Origin: an uncultured Dorea sp.
GTDB taxonomy: Bacteria > Bacillota > Clostridia > Lachnospirales > Lachnospiraceae
NCBI GenBank assembly: GCA_910584575.1
Contig: CAJUBG010000009.1
Location: 16,056-80,055 of the forward strand
DNA: 64,000 nt
Direction: 5' to 3'
Part shown: positions 1-8,438 of the stretch, piece after piece
Layout: each line of letters opens with the position of its first letter
How positions within the stretch are numbered: position 1 is the first letter of the stretch
Notes under the pieces: generated by a model
The model's database searches: none
What the model was told of the DNA's origin: nothing
Seen by the model: only the letters and a program-made list of their open reading frames with translations
Position numbers and translations under genes: made by a program

Positions 1-117
1 GATAAGCTTATCTTCATTTTCCGCAGATACCACCAGCCCTGAAAAGTCGATAAATTCTAATATGATTTCTTTATTTTCTCTTTTGATAAGTCCAGGGTAA
101 GTGTAATTATTTTTCAT
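1..117 (-). CDS. HicB-like antitoxin, N-terminal part (runs off window)
   Basis: The first 39 codons are visible and read MKNNYTYPGLIKRENK, then a segment with FIDFSGLVVSAENEDKL. This resembles the short HicB antitoxin fold (YPAxhxxEexgyxhxFPDhpG...A.S.eEAl). HicB proteins neutralise the HicA mRNA interferase and often bind their own promoter. The start is set by GGAGGC six bases before ATG. The rest, and any hicA partner, lie outside the window. No hicA is present on the visible upstream side, so if a toxin exists it must be downstream. The perfect palindrome over the promoter supports an autoregulated gene. Family assignment rests on a short stretch and is moderate. Confidence 0.55.
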   Translation of the reverse strand, partial: MKNNYTYPGLIKRENKEIILEFIDFSGLVVSAENEDKLI

Positions 118-138
118 CTTGCCTCCATAATTTTCAAA

Positions 139-180
139 GTAAAACACGTATTATAATACTTATTATAATACGTGTTTTAC
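139..180. repeat. Perfect 20-bp inverted repeat, probable operator of the HicB-like gene
   Basis: The two arms (139-158 and 161-180) are exact inverted copies, GTAAAACACGTATTATAATA, separated only by CT. The -10 hexamer of the minus-strand promoter lies inside the right arm, so a bound dimer would block RNA polymerase. Autoregulation by HicB-type antitoxins is known; that this is such an operator is inference. Confidence 0.7.
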
Positions 181-189
181 TTTTGTCAA
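162..189 (-). promoter_or_regulatory. Sigma-A promoter of the HicB-like gene
   Basis: TTGACA (184-189) and TATAAT (162-167) on the minus strand, both perfect consensus, with a 16-bp spacer. The -10 and part of the spacer fall in the 20-bp palindrome. Confidence 0.8.
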
Positions 190-202
190 TATATTAAATT
201 AC

Positions 203-808
203 TCACTTCTCCGCCCTCAGTATCTTCTCCGTCTTTCCCTTAATCCTCTGCAGCGCATTGTCAATCGTCTTCGGGCTCTTATCCAAGAGCCTTGCAATCG
301 TCTTATAATCCGTCCCCAGAAGATGGAGATAGAGCACCCGATTCTCCAGGTCGCTTAAACTTTCCTCTAATTTAATCTCCAACAACTGAGCATACTCTCG
401 GCTGACCAAAAGCTCCTCCGGATTGCTCTCCTGCCCCGCCGCCATTGTCTCCATCAAAGAGCCTTGCTCCTCGCTTGACTCATAGAGAGATATGTAGGAA
501 TTTAAAGGGCTGTGCTTTTTTCGTTTGGACGCCTCGATTGCCGAATACATCTGCCTGGTGATACACAGCTTCGCAAAGCTGTAAAAGGAAGTCTCCTGCT
601 TGGTGTCATAATCCTGCACAGCCTTAAACAGGCCAATCATGCCCTCCTGAATCAAATCATCATTCTCCCCGCCAAGCAGGTACATGGCGTTTGCCTCCTT
701 GCGCACCAGGTTCTTATATTTCTCCATAATATAGTCAATGATGTGCCCATCCCCTTCCCTAAGCTTTCCAATCAACTGCTCGTCCGTCATCTGCTCATAG
801 TTTGCCAT
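203..808 (-). CDS. sigH: RNA polymerase sporulation sigma factor SigH
   Basis: A 201-residue sigma-70 family protein. Region 2 is visible as LVRKEANAMYLLGGENDDL followed by QEGMIGLFKAVQDYD and SFYSFAKLCITRQM; region 4 ends in a helix-turn-helix (YKTIARLLDKSPKTIDNALQ). Length and sequence fit sigma-H (Spo0H), which in Firmicutes directs transition-state and early sporulation genes. It is the last gene of the cysE-cysS-mrnC-rlmB-sigH series, about 33 bp after rlmB, a neighbourhood conserved in Clostridia and Bacilli. The start has CGGAG upstream. A separate promoter for sigH is likely but not clearly seen. Confidence 0.93.
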   Translation of the reverse strand: MANYEQMTDEQLIGKLREGDGHIIDYIMEKYKNLVRKEANAMYLLGGENDDLIQEGMIGLFKAVQDYDTKQETSFYSFAKLCITRQMYSAIEASKRKKHSPLNSYISLYESSEEQGSLMETMAAGQESNPEELLVSREYAQLLEIKLEESLSDLENRVLYLHLLGTDYKTIARLLDKSPKTIDNALQRIKGKTEKILRAEK

Positions 809-841
809 ATATGTCTCCGTTCTTAATTGTGAACTAATCCC

Positions 842-1600
842 CTATGCCATAAGCCTTTGGCGCACCACCTCATAGGCCAAAACGCCTGCTGCCACAGACG
901 CGTTGAGAGAATCGATATCCCCCTTCATGGGGATACTGGCAGTCAAATCGCAGCTCTCCTTCACAAGCCTGCTGACACCCTCTCCCTCGCTTCCGATAAC
1001 CAGACCAATCGGCCCTGTCAGCTTCAGGCGGTACATCTGCTCGCCGCCCATATCCGCGCACACGAACCACAAGCCCCTTTTTTTCAACTCCTCCATGGTT
1101 CTGGTCAGATTGGTCACCTTCGCCACAGGCGTATAGTTAAGGGCGCCTGCCGAAGTCTTTGCCACCGTGGCCGTAAGCCCCACCGCCCGTCTCTTTGGGA
1201 TGATAACGCCATGGGCCCCCGCCAGGTTCGCGGTACGGATAATCGCGCCCAGATTGTGCGGGTCCTCGATATTATCCAGCAGAATCAGAAAAGGCTCCTC
1301 ACCCTTCTTTTGGGCAAGCGTTAGCATGTCCTCCACCTCAGCGTAGGCATAGGCCGCCATATATGCAATCACACCCTGATGCTTTCCCGTCTCGGAAATC
1401 TGTGCCAGACGTTCCTTAGACACAAACTTAACCAGGGTATCCTGCTTCTTCGCCTCTCTCAAAATGGTTCTCACCGGCCCGTCCTGGCATCCGTCCAGCA
1501 CCATAAGCTTATCAATGGTTTTTCCTGACCGGAACGCCTCCAACACGGCATTGCGGCCCTCTACCAGATTTTCATTTTCGTTTCTCATACTAATTTTCAT
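842..1600 (-). CDS. rlmB: 23S rRNA 2'-O-ribose methyltransferase, RlmB/TrmH family
   Basis: A 252-residue SPOUT methyltransferase. An N-terminal substrate-binding domain (EGRNAVLEAFRSGKTI) is followed by the knotted catalytic domain with all three family motifs: DNIEDPHNLGAIIRTA, VIGSEGEGVSRLV and SIPMKGDIDSLNASVAAGV. RlmB-type enzymes methylate G2251 of 23S rRNA; some clostridial paralogues act on other sites, so the exact nucleotide is inferred. The start overlaps the mrnC stop by 4 bp, with GAGAGG upstream, which points to translational coupling in the operon. Confidence 0.92.
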   Translation of the reverse strand: MKISMRNENENLVEGRNAVLEAFRSGKTIDKLMVLDGCQDGPVRTILREAKKQDTLVKFVSKERLAQISETGKHQGVIAYMAAYAYAEVEDMLTLAQKKGEEPFLILLDNIEDPHNLGAIIRTANLAGAHGVIIPKRRAVGLTATVAKTSAGALNYTPVAKVTNLTRTMEELKKRGLWFVCADMGGEQMYRLKLTGPIGLVIGSEGEGVSRLVKESCDLTASIPMKGDIDSLNASVAAGVLAYEVVRQRLMA

Positions 1601-2055
1601 ATACCTCTCTCGTCGTTTTGCGAAGGGCCGTCAGCCCCCAACGCTCTCAGCCCCTCTTTTATAAGGTCTAACATCCTTTTCCATTCCTTTTTCAGATACA
1701 GGTATCCGATTAATGCCTCGAAACCGGTTGCCTTATGATAGTCGGACACAGACTGGTTCTTTGCAGGAGACAAACTTTTTGCATTGCGGCCCCGCTTGTA
1801 TACTGCATGCTCATCTGGTGACAGATGGTCGTTTAGGGCAGTGATCATACGCGCCTGAGCAGATGCCTGTACCATAGAGGTGGTTCTTTTATGCATCTTC
1901 TGTACCTGCCGGTTTCCCTCTCCAAGCACCAGGGAACGGATAATCAAATCATAGACAGCGTCCCCGATATACGCAAGGGCAAGAGGTGAATACTCCTTGA
2001 TATCCACCTCCTTCATCCCGAATAATTCCTGCATATACTCTAGGCCCGTTTCCAT
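1597..2055 (-). CDS. mrnC: Mini-ribonuclease III
   Basis: A 152-residue protein with only the RNase III catalytic domain and no double-stranded RNA-binding domain, the mark of MrnC, which matures 23S rRNA ends in Firmicutes. The catalytic helix reads LALAYIGDAVYDLIIRS (Asp32), and the second acidic motif sits in GFEALIGYLYL. The dimer-interface stretch YKRGRNAKSL is present. The start codon overlaps the end of cysS by 16 bp and rlmB follows with a 4-bp overlap, so the genes are transcribed and probably translated together. Confidence 0.93.
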   Translation of the reverse strand: METGLEYMQELFGMKEVDIKEYSPLALAYIGDAVYDLIIRSLVLGEGNRQVQKMHKRTTSMVQASAQARMITALNDHLSPDEHAVYKRGRNAKSLSPAKNQSVSDYHKATGFEALIGYLYLKKEWKRMLDLIKEGLRALGADGPSQNDERGI

Positions 2056-3446
2056 TGCACACCCTCTCTCGTATCCTTGAGAATGATTCCTTTTTCCAAA
2101 AGCTGGTCGCGAATCGCATCCGCCCTTGCAAAATCCTTTGCCTTGCGCGCCGCCTGGCGTTCTTCAATCAGCTTCTCGATGTCATCGTCCAGCATTTCTT
2201 CTTTCCGGTCCACAACAAGCCCCAACACATCCGTAAGGCTTACCAAACGATTCAGAAGCAGCTTAAGGTATTCCTTCGAGCTTTGTGCATCTGCCGTTGT
2301 ATTGCTGTATTTCACCAAATCAAACACAGACGCAACTGCATCAGCCGTATTAAAATCATCCTCCATGGCATTTTCAAATGCTTTTACATACTCGTCTGTC
2401 TTTGCATAAGCCGCCTTCTCATTCTCTGTCATTTCTTCCGACTTTGCATTTCCCATTAAAAACTTAAGGCTGTCCGCCGCATTGATAATACGCTCTAACC
2501 CATTCTTAGAAGCCTGCATCAGCTCTGCGCTGAAATTCAGCGGGCTTCTGTAATGGGCGCTCAGCATGAAGAAGCGCAATACCTGCAAGTCATACTGCTC
2601 GCTAATCTCACGGACTGTCCGGAAGTTTCCAAGGGACTTACTCATCTTGCGGTTGTCTATATTCAGAAATGCATTATGCATCCAGTATTTCGCAAACTCC
2701 TTGCCATTGGCCGCCTCGCTCTGGGCAATCTCATTTTCATGATGAGGGAACACTAAATCCTCGCCGCCTGCATGGATGTCAATTTGCTCTCCCAAATACT
2801 TCTTCGACATCTCAGAGCACTCGATATGCCAGCCTGGCCGCCCGTCACTCCACGGAGACTCCCAGGACGGCTCTCCCTCTTTTTTCGGCTTCCACAAAAC
2901 GAAATCCAGAGGGTCCTCCTTCTCCTCCTCTCCGGTCACCAGAAGGGAACGCTCGCCGGAACGAAGGTCGTCTAAATTCTTGTGGGATAATTTCCCATAA
3001 TCCTTAAACCGGCGGGTGCGGAAATAGACGGTGCCGTTTTTCTCGTAGGCATAGCCCTTCTCAATCAGGGTGCCAATCATCTCAATCATTCCGCCGATTT
3101 CCTCAGTGGCAAGGGGATGGGTGGTGGCAGGCATTACGTTCATCCCCGCCATATCCTTTTTGCACTCTGCGATGTAACGTTTGGAAATCTCGTCTGAAGA
3201 TACGCCCTCCTCGATGGCCTTTTTGATAATCTTGTCGTCCACGTCAGTGAAATTTGACACATAGTTCACGTCATATCCCTTGTACTCAAAGTACCTTCTG
3301 ACGGTGTCAAATACAATCATGGGCCTTGCGTTTCCGATATGGATGAAGTTATAAACCGTAGGCCCGCAGACGTACATCCTGACCTTTCCCTCCTCCAACG
3401 GAATAAATTCTTCTTTTTTCTTAGATAATGTGTTGTACAGCTTCAT
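2040..3446 (-). CDS. cysS: Cysteine--tRNA ligase
   Basis: A 468-residue class I aminoacyl-tRNA synthetase that charges tRNA-Cys. The HIGH-type signature appears as FIHIGNARPM, the zinc ligands include CGPTVYN near residue 28 and WHIECSEM, and the KMSKS loop reads KMSKSLGNF. GEDLVFPHHENEIAQSE is typical of CysS. Length matches the family. It lies 2 bp downstream of cysE and both are governed by the upstream cysteine T-box, so uncharged tRNA-Cys should raise its expression. GAAGGAG precedes the start. Confidence 0.97.
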   Translation of the reverse strand: MKLYNTLSKKKEEFIPLEEGKVRMYVCGPTVYNFIHIGNARPMIVFDTVRRYFEYKGYDVNYVSNFTDVDDKIIKKAIEEGVSSDEISKRYIAECKKDMAGMNVMPATTHPLATEEIGGMIEMIGTLIEKGYAYEKNGTVYFRTRRFKDYGKLSHKNLDDLRSGERSLLVTGEEEKEDPLDFVLWKPKKEGEPSWESPWSDGRPGWHIECSEMSKKYLGEQIDIHAGGEDLVFPHHENEIAQSEAANGKEFAKYWMHNAFLNIDNRKMSKSLGNFRTVREISEQYDLQVLRFFMLSAHYRSPLNFSAELMQASKNGLERIINAADSLKFLMGNAKSEEMTENEKAAYAKTDEYVKAFENAMEDDFNTADAVASVFDLVKYSNTTADAQSSKEYLKLLLNRLVSLTDVLGLVVDRKEEMLDDDIEKLIEERQAARKAKDFARADAIRDQLLEKGIILKDTREGVQWKRA

Positions 3447-3448
3447 AA

Positions 3449-4177
3449 TTACTTTTTCTCCTTCTCAATACTGATTGATTGCTTCTTCTCTTTTTCATCC
3501 AGAACGTCAATTTCCTGCGTCCTCATACACCTCATGCGCTTCTCCATCTGTACGAGGCGCTTATGCAGTCTGATATTGTCCGCCTGCAGCTCTCGGATAT
3601 CGTTGCTGATGGGATCCGGCAAGTGTACCTGGTCCATATCCATACGCGGAATCTTCTGATCTCCCATCTTCACAATGCGCCCCGGCACCCCGACTACCGT
3701 ACAGTTGGGCGGCACCTCTTTAAGCACCACGCTTCCGGCCCCAATCTTGGAGTTCTCTCCGATTTTAAATGAACCTAAAACCTTCGCCCCTGCGCTTACC
3801 ATGACGTTGTCGCCAAGGGTGGGATGGCGTTTGCCCTTCTCCTTTCCCGTACCGCCAAGGGTCACGCCCTGGTACAGCGTCACATTGTCGCCAAGCTCTG
3901 CCGTCTCCCCGATAATCACTCCGCTTCCATGGTCAATGAAAAGCCCCTTGCCGATGGTAGCGCCGGGATGAATCTCAATCCCTGTCTTGCGAACCGTTCT
4001 CTGGGATATCCAGCGCGCAAGAAAATAATGCTTTTTTAAGTATAATTTATGCGCCAGGCGATAATGCAGGATCGCCTTGAAGCTTGGATACAGAAAAACC
4101 TCCAGATTCGACTTAATCGCCGGATCCCTCTCCCGCACCACCCGTATCTCCTGCCTGATATATGACAGTATTCCCAT
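3449..4177 (-). CDS. cysE: Serine O-acetyltransferase
   Basis: A 242-residue hexapeptide-repeat acetyltransferase making O-acetylserine, the cysteine precursor. The N-terminal helical part (LYPSFKAILHYRLAHKLYL) is followed by the left-handed beta helix with IEIHPGATIGKGLFIDHGSG, GVTLGGTGKEKGKRHPTLGD and the end motif VVGVPGRIVK. The catalytic DHGSG histidine is present. A roughly 65-residue charged, coiled-coil-like C-terminal tail (KRLVQMEKRMR) extends beyond the catalytic domain. First gene of the operon; its start has GGAGTGG upstream. Its position behind a Cys T-box fits cysteine supply. Confidence 0.94.
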   Translation of the reverse strand: MGILSYIRQEIRVVRERDPAIKSNLEVFLYPSFKAILHYRLAHKLYLKKHYFLARWISQRTVRKTGIEIHPGATIGKGLFIDHGSGVIIGETAELGDNVTLYQGVTLGGTGKEKGKRHPTLGDNVMVSAGAKVLGSFKIGENSKIGAGSVVLKEVPPNCTVVGVPGRIVKMGDQKIPRMDMDQVHLPDPISNDIRELQADNIRLHKRLVQMEKRMRCMRTQEIDVLDEKEKKQSISIEKEKK

Positions 4178-4245
4178 ATAGACCTGCCACTCCTTCCTCT
4201 TACTATGATTCCATTTTCATCCATTTTCCATTCTTCTGAGAGAAA

Positions 4246-4283
4246 CAAAAAAACTCCGTCTCTTAAATCAACATCAAGAGACG
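4246..4283 (-). terminator. Intrinsic terminator of the cysteine T-box
   Basis: Stem 4257-4264 / 4276-4283 (CGTCTCTT with AAGAGACG) is followed on the minus strand by a run of U at 4247-4253. It overlaps the T-box antiterminator region, as expected for a transcription-attenuating T-box. Confidence 0.9.
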
Positions 4284-4522
4284 AAGCATCACTCCGCGGT
4301 TCCACTCTTGTAGAGGGCCTTCCTAAGGGAAATGTCCTCCACTCCTATACACGTAACGTGTGTAAACCCGTATCCGGCTACGCAAAACCAATATCTTTCA
4401 CCGAATCGACTCCCGAATGCACTTTACAGGCCGTTCACCGAAAGCTGCTTTCAGCCGGCGACAGCTTCTCTCTGTTGGTTTCATGACCTGCTACTCTTTT
4501 CGTTCAACGTCTTTGCCATGTA
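4246..4522 (-). promoter_or_regulatory. T-box leader, tRNA-Cys responsive
   Basis: On the minus strand the conserved T-box core GAGTGGAACCGCG is present (the TGGAACCGCG part at 4295-4304), just before the terminator stem. Upstream lies a long structured leader resembling stem I. A TGC codon followed by A (4419-4421), in the context AAAGTGCATT, sits where the specifier is expected. T-boxes sense uncharged tRNA; the specifier matches cysteine and so do the first two genes, cysE and cysS. Leader boundaries are approximate, the 5' end being inferred from the promoter. Confidence 0.92.
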
Positions 4523-4528
4523 CGTTAT

Positions 4529-4557
4529 ATCATATGCGAAAATGAGGGATTTGTCAA
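4529..4557 (-). promoter_or_regulatory. Sigma-A promoter of the cysE-sigH operon
   Basis: Minus strand TTGACA (4552-4557), 17-bp spacer, TATGAT (4529-4534). It lies just before the T-box leader. Confidence 0.85.
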
Positions 4558-4615
4558 TCGTAAAGCAAAACTTAATTCACCATTAGATTATAGTTAAAAT
4601 TTACTATGAATTTTA

Positions 4616-4644
4616 TTGTAAGTGCAAGTATTTTTCTGTATAAT
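4616..4644 (+). promoter_or_regulatory. Sigma-A promoter of the Rpn-like gene
   Basis: TTGTAA (4616-4621), 17-bp spacer, TATAAT (4639-4644), 45 bp before the start of the nuclease gene, which has GAGGTGA at 4679-4685. Confidence 0.75.
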
Positions 4645-4689
4645 ATATCTTATATCCTGACATAAACTTTAAGAAGCTGAGGTGATAAG

Positions 4690-5541
4690 ATGTCGGAGAT
4701 AAAAGCAAAGCGTACCGCCAAAAACAGTGTGTTCCTAGACCTTTTCCAAAATAAGAGTTATCTCTTAAAGCTGTATCAAGCGCTTCACCCAGAAGACCTG
4801 ACAGTGACCGAAGATTCATTAACTGACGTAACAATAGAAAATGTACTAACTGACAATCTGTATAATGACTTAGGCTTTATTGTCAATAATAAGTTAATGA
4901 TACTCATAGAGGCTCAGTCTACATGGACTATGAATATCTTAGTAAGAGTTTTTCTTTATCTGGCACAAAGCTATCACGAATATTTTCAGCGCACCAGTCA
5001 AAACTACTACAAAAGTAAGAAAGTAAAAATGCCGAAGCCAGAACTTTATATCATCTTTACAGGTAACAAAGGACGAAAGCCAGATAAGATATCTTTATCA
5101 AAAGAATTTTTTAAAGGCGCAGATATTGATATTGAAGTACGGGCAAAGGTTATCTATGAAAGCAGCAAGGACGATATCATCAATCAATACATTATTTTCT
5201 GTAAAGTTTTAAACGAGCAGACTAACTTGCATGGAATGACGAGAACGGCTGTTACAGAAACCATCCGCATATGCAAGGACAGGAATGTATTAAGTGAATA
5301 TTTGCTTGACAGAGAAAAGGAGGTTGTAACGATTATGATGAGTTTATTTGATGAAGAACAGATTATGAAGTCTTTTATTAAGAGTGAGCGTTATGAAGCG
5401 GCACAGGATAAGGTAAAAGAGAAAGCGATTCTTATGTTAAATAAAGGAAAAATTTCTTTAGATGAAATACAGATATTTTTTCCAGAATTATCTTACGAAG
5501 AAATCGAAGAAGTCAAAGCCGAGGTTATACAGTTAGCATAA
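4690..5541 (+). CDS. Rpn/PD-(D/E)XK nuclease-family transposase-like protein
   Basis: A 283-residue protein of the Rpn (recombination-promoting nuclease) or transposase_31-like group common in Lachnospiraceae. Seen: an N-terminal NSVFLDLFQNKSYLLKLYQ segment, a conserved DNLYNDLGFIVNNKLMILIEAQSTW core carrying the likely PD-(D/E)xK acidic residues and the E-x-Q motif, and a helical C-terminus ending in repeats typical of the family (SLDEIQIFFPELSYEEIEEV). Such proteins are DNA endonucleases linked to RecA-independent recombination. No terminal inverted repeats were found around it, so it stands as a single gene rather than a whole mobile element. It has its own promoter. Confidence 0.8.
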   Translation: MSEIKAKRTAKNSVFLDLFQNKSYLLKLYQALHPEDLTVTEDSLTDVTIENVLTDNLYNDLGFIVNNKLMILIEAQSTWTMNILVRVFLYLAQSYHEYFQRTSQNYYKSKKVKMPKPELYIIFTGNKGRKPDKISLSKEFFKGADIDIEVRAKVIYESSKDDIINQYIIFCKVLNEQTNLHGMTRTAVTETIRICKDRNVLSEYLLDREKEVVTIMMSLFDEEQIMKSFIKSERYEAAQDKVKEKAILMLNKGKISLDEIQIFFPELSYEEIEEVKAEVIQLA

Positions 5542-5591
5542 ATTCATATTGAAAGCTTATCTTCTCATTGCCAGACTCTTTGTAGCAATTT

Positions 5592-5624
5592 GGGACGCGG
5601 CAAACCTCACATCTGCCGCGTCCC
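5592..5624. terminator. Bidirectional terminator between convergent genes
   Basis: Perfect 11-bp inverted repeat GGGACGCGGCA (5592-5602) / TGCCGCGTCCC (5614-5624) with an 11-nt loop, between the Rpn-like gene and the convergent histidine kinase. No long U-run, so efficiency is uncertain. Confidence 0.65.
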
Positions 5625-5630
5625 CAATAC

Positions 5631-7703
5631 TCAGAACCTTACCTCCACCTTAAACAAATCCGCCTCCGTCTCAATCTTAAACTTCCCTTTCTGCAGCTCA
5701 ACGAAGCTTTTCACAATGGCAAGCCCAAGCCCTGAGCCTTCGGTATTCCTGGACGCATCCCCGCGCACGAACCTCTCCGTAATCTCCTCCGTGTTAAAAT
5801 CTAGCTCAGCCGCCGACACATTCTTCATCCTGACAACCGCCTCCTCGCCCTCCTTCGCAATCTCAATATAGACCCGCGTATGGGGCATGGCGTATTTCAC
5901 AATATTAACCAGAAGATTCTCAAACACACGGTATGTTTTCTGGCTGTCCAGAAGGGCTGACACCTTTTCCTGCGGATAATTACACCTAAAATCCAAATCC
6001 GCCGCCGCAATCTTATCCTCCAGCTCAAGCTTCACCTGCTTGAACAGATTCACAACATCCACATCCACAATATTCAGCGTCACATTCTTACTGCTGGCCT
6101 TGCTGACCTCAAACAAATCCTCAATCAGCACCTTAAGCCTAAGGGACTTTCTCTCAAGCACCTCAATAAAAGCCTTGCGCTTCTCCTCGTCCTTTTCCTC
6201 CTTTAGCAGATTCACATAAGTGATAATTGCCGTAAGCGGCGTCTTTAAATCGTGGGAGACGTTGGTAATCAACTCCGTCTTCATGCGCTGGCTCTTGACC
6301 TCCTCGTCCACAGCCTTCTTAAATCCTGTCTGAATCTTCTGAATCTCCTGCTTAAACGGACTGAAAATCCCCAAATCCTCTGTAATCTCCACCTCAAGGT
6401 TCCCCTTGGCAATCTCTCCGGTGGCTCTTAGAAGCACCCTGTATTTGTCCTGAAGCTCATTAAAATACTTCTGAAGCAGCCAGAACAGAACCCCAGAATA
6501 GATCACCAGCAGGAAAATCCCGCCGACCCACATGGTACAAATCAACGCTAAGACAACAAAATTAACTGCCACAATCTTGAAAATAGTCCGGTTATTCCTC
6601 TTGCTTAAATCAATGCGGTCCATAAAACTGTAACAATAATGAATCCATCCCTTAATCTTTCCTGTGGCGTATTCCCAGGCCCTCCGGATATATTTCCAAT
6701 ACCGGACGCACAAGGTATGTTCCTTTAAATATACTCCTACTCCCAATGTATACACCTGCCTTAAGCATGTCGCCGCCCAGAACGTAACGGCAAATACAAC
6801 CGTCCATATGAGAAAATCAATGATATCCGGCGTCCCCATCGACCTGTTGGCAATCCACCACAGATTGTTACCCAGAATCTCCATCATAACAAAGAAAATA
6901 ATCACCACAACCTCCAAGGGTGCCCGCAAAATCCGCATTTCTTTATGGCGCCATACCGGCAGCGCGGGAAGCAGCCACGCAAGCACCGCCACCACCAGAA
7001 GCATAATAATGACAACATTCGTCATAGCCTCTGTCGCATAATAGCCCGTATAACCATAAGTATCAATATAAGCCTGGAGATTTTCCCCTGTCATGGCAAA
7101 AATATAAGTCCGGTTCTTCGGTTTCTCAAGATAGACAGACTCCCACTCGCCCGTATCCTCCGTATATGTCTCAACTCCCCATTCTGAAGCATCATACTCA
7201 CTGATGACCTCCCGAAAGGTGACGCTCTGCTCTGCCTTATATTTTCCTTCCTTTATCTGGACGTCTATACCGCCATATTCATCATAGGTAATCACCATCC
7301 CCAACGCAAATGACGAAAGGTTCGTCTCCGTCACGTTCCTTTCAGAGTCCGCCGTACTTTTCGCAATGTCCTTCCCATTCTCATCCTTCACACGATAGTC
7401 GAGAAAAGGGTATATTCTTTCGTAAGCCGACATCTTTCCGCCGTTCTGGCGGAGAACCTCCCTCACCTCGTCCGGATCTTTGTCCGTCCCGTTTTCCGTA
7501 TTGTAAAGAATATAGCCCGCATCTAAAAATGTCTTTAAAAATTCCTCGGATACCACCACCCCATGACCCGCATTTTCCTCCACCGTCGCGGAACTGACAT
7601 ACCAGTTCCAGTATTGGTTCATCATAAAAAATGCCGGCATCACGATTGACATAATGATTAAAATGACCGTAAATTTACGGCTGTTTTTCAATTTTGTACC
7701 CAA
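5631..7703 (-). CDS. Sensor histidine kinase
   Basis: A 690-residue membrane kinase. A first transmembrane helix near residues 11-28 is followed by an extracytoplasmic domain of about 200 residues, then several transmembrane helices (around residues 225-310 and 375-415), a HAMP-like linker, the dimerisation domain with NVSHDLKTPLTAI (phospho-acceptor His484) and a HATPase domain with NLLVNIVKYAM and SGLGLAIVKSF. The N-box has K after the usual Asn context but the ATP lid GDASRNTEGSGLGL is intact. The start overlaps the response-regulator gene by 29 bp, so the two form one two-component system. The multi-helix middle is unusual compared with simple two-TM kinases. The signal is unknown; cell-envelope stress is a guess. 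Confidence 0.92.
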   Translation of the reverse strand: MGTKLKNSRKFTVILIIMSIVMPAFFMMNQYWNWYVSSATVEENAGHGVVVSEEFLKTFLDAGYILYNTENGTDKDPDEVREVLRQNGGKMSAYERIYPFLDYRVKDENGKDIAKSTADSERNVTETNLSSFALGMVITYDEYGGIDVQIKEGKYKAEQSVTFREVISEYDASEWGVETYTEDTGEWESVYLEKPKNRTYIFAMTGENLQAYIDTYGYTGYYATEAMTNVVIIMLLVVAVLAWLLPALPVWRHKEMRILRAPLEVVVIIFFVMMEILGNNLWWIANRSMGTPDIIDFLIWTVVFAVTFWAATCLRQVYTLGVGVYLKEHTLCVRYWKYIRRAWEYATGKIKGWIHYCYSFMDRIDLSKRNNRTIFKIVAVNFVVLALICTMWVGGIFLLVIYSGVLFWLLQKYFNELQDKYRVLLRATGEIAKGNLEVEITEDLGIFSPFKQEIQKIQTGFKKAVDEEVKSQRMKTELITNVSHDLKTPLTAIITYVNLLKEEKDEEKRKAFIEVLERKSLRLKVLIEDLFEVSKASSKNVTLNIVDVDVVNLFKQVKLELEDKIAAADLDFRCNYPQEKVSALLDSQKTYRVFENLLVNIVKYAMPHTRVYIEIAKEGEEAVVRMKNVSAAELDFNTEEITERFVRGDASRNTEGSGLGLAIVKSFVELQKGKFKIETEADLFKVEVRF

Positions 7704-8391
7704 CTCCCCACACCACCTTCAAATATTTTGGATCTTTTGGATTGATCTCAATCTTCTCACGGATATTTCTCACATGAACCATGATGGTATCCGTATTCAC
7801 CGCCCGTTCATTCCATACACGTTCGTAGATTTCCTCCGCAGAGAACACCCTTCCTGGGTTCTTCATCAGCAGAAGCAGTATCTTATACTCAATGGGCGTC
7901 AGCTTCACAGCTTCCCCGTCAACAAACGCCTCCACAGAGTCCTCGTTAATCTCCAGGCCCCCGATGGTATGGACATTGGCACCCTTATCCTTACCGCCTA
8001 ACTTTTCCAGAAACTTCCGATATCTGCGCATCTGAGAATTCACCCTCGCCAGCAACTCCATAGGGGTAAAAGGCTTGGTCACATAGTCGTCTGCCCCCAT
8101 ATTGAGCCCCAGAATCTTATCCACCTCCTCTGACTTTGCCGATAGGAAAATAACCGGAAAATCGTGCTTCTCCCTTAACTTAATGGTCATCTGAATCCCG
8201 TCCATCCTGGGCATCATCACATCCACAATCGCCAGGTGAATCTCCTCCTTCTCAATGACCGCGAGCCCTTCAACACCGTCTGCCGCCTGAAACACCTCAT
8301 ATCCCTGGCTTCTTAAGTATATCTCCACGCCCTCCCGTATCTCTTTATCGTCCTCTACAACCAACACATGGTTAATCTGATTCGTATCCAT
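7675..8391 (-). CDS. OmpR/PhoB-family response regulator
   Basis: A 238-residue regulator. The receiver domain shows the acidic pair Glu13-Asp14-Asp15, the phosphorylation site Asp57 in AIVDVMMPRMDG, the Ser/Thr at FLSAK and the Lys in DDYVTKPF. The C-terminal winged helix (LTPIEYKILLLLMKNPGRVF, then NTDTIMVHVRNIREKIE) is of the OmpR type. It is phosphorylated by the kinase encoded immediately downstream, with which it overlaps by 29 bp. AAAGGA precedes the start. The target genes are not evident in the sequence. Confidence 0.95.
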   Translation of the reverse strand: MDTNQINHVLVVEDDKEIREGVEIYLRSQGYEVFQAADGVEGLAVIEKEEIHLAIVDVMMPRMDGIQMTIKLREKHDFPVIFLSAKSEEVDKILGLNMGADDYVTKPFTPMELLARVNSQMRRYRKFLEKLGGKDKGANVHTIGGLEINEDSVEAFVDGEAVKLTPIEYKILLLLMKNPGRVFSAEEIYERVWNERAVNTDTIMVHVRNIREKIEINPKDPKYLKVVWGVGYKIEKQP

Positions 8392-8438
8392 TACTGTCTA
8401 TTCCTTTCTATGCCGTATAAATGCCGAAAAACTAAAAA

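Noticed and set aside
4690..5541. Rpn-like gene as part of an insertion sequence
   Set aside because: No terminal inverted repeats or target duplications were seen around it; it has its own promoter and terminator.
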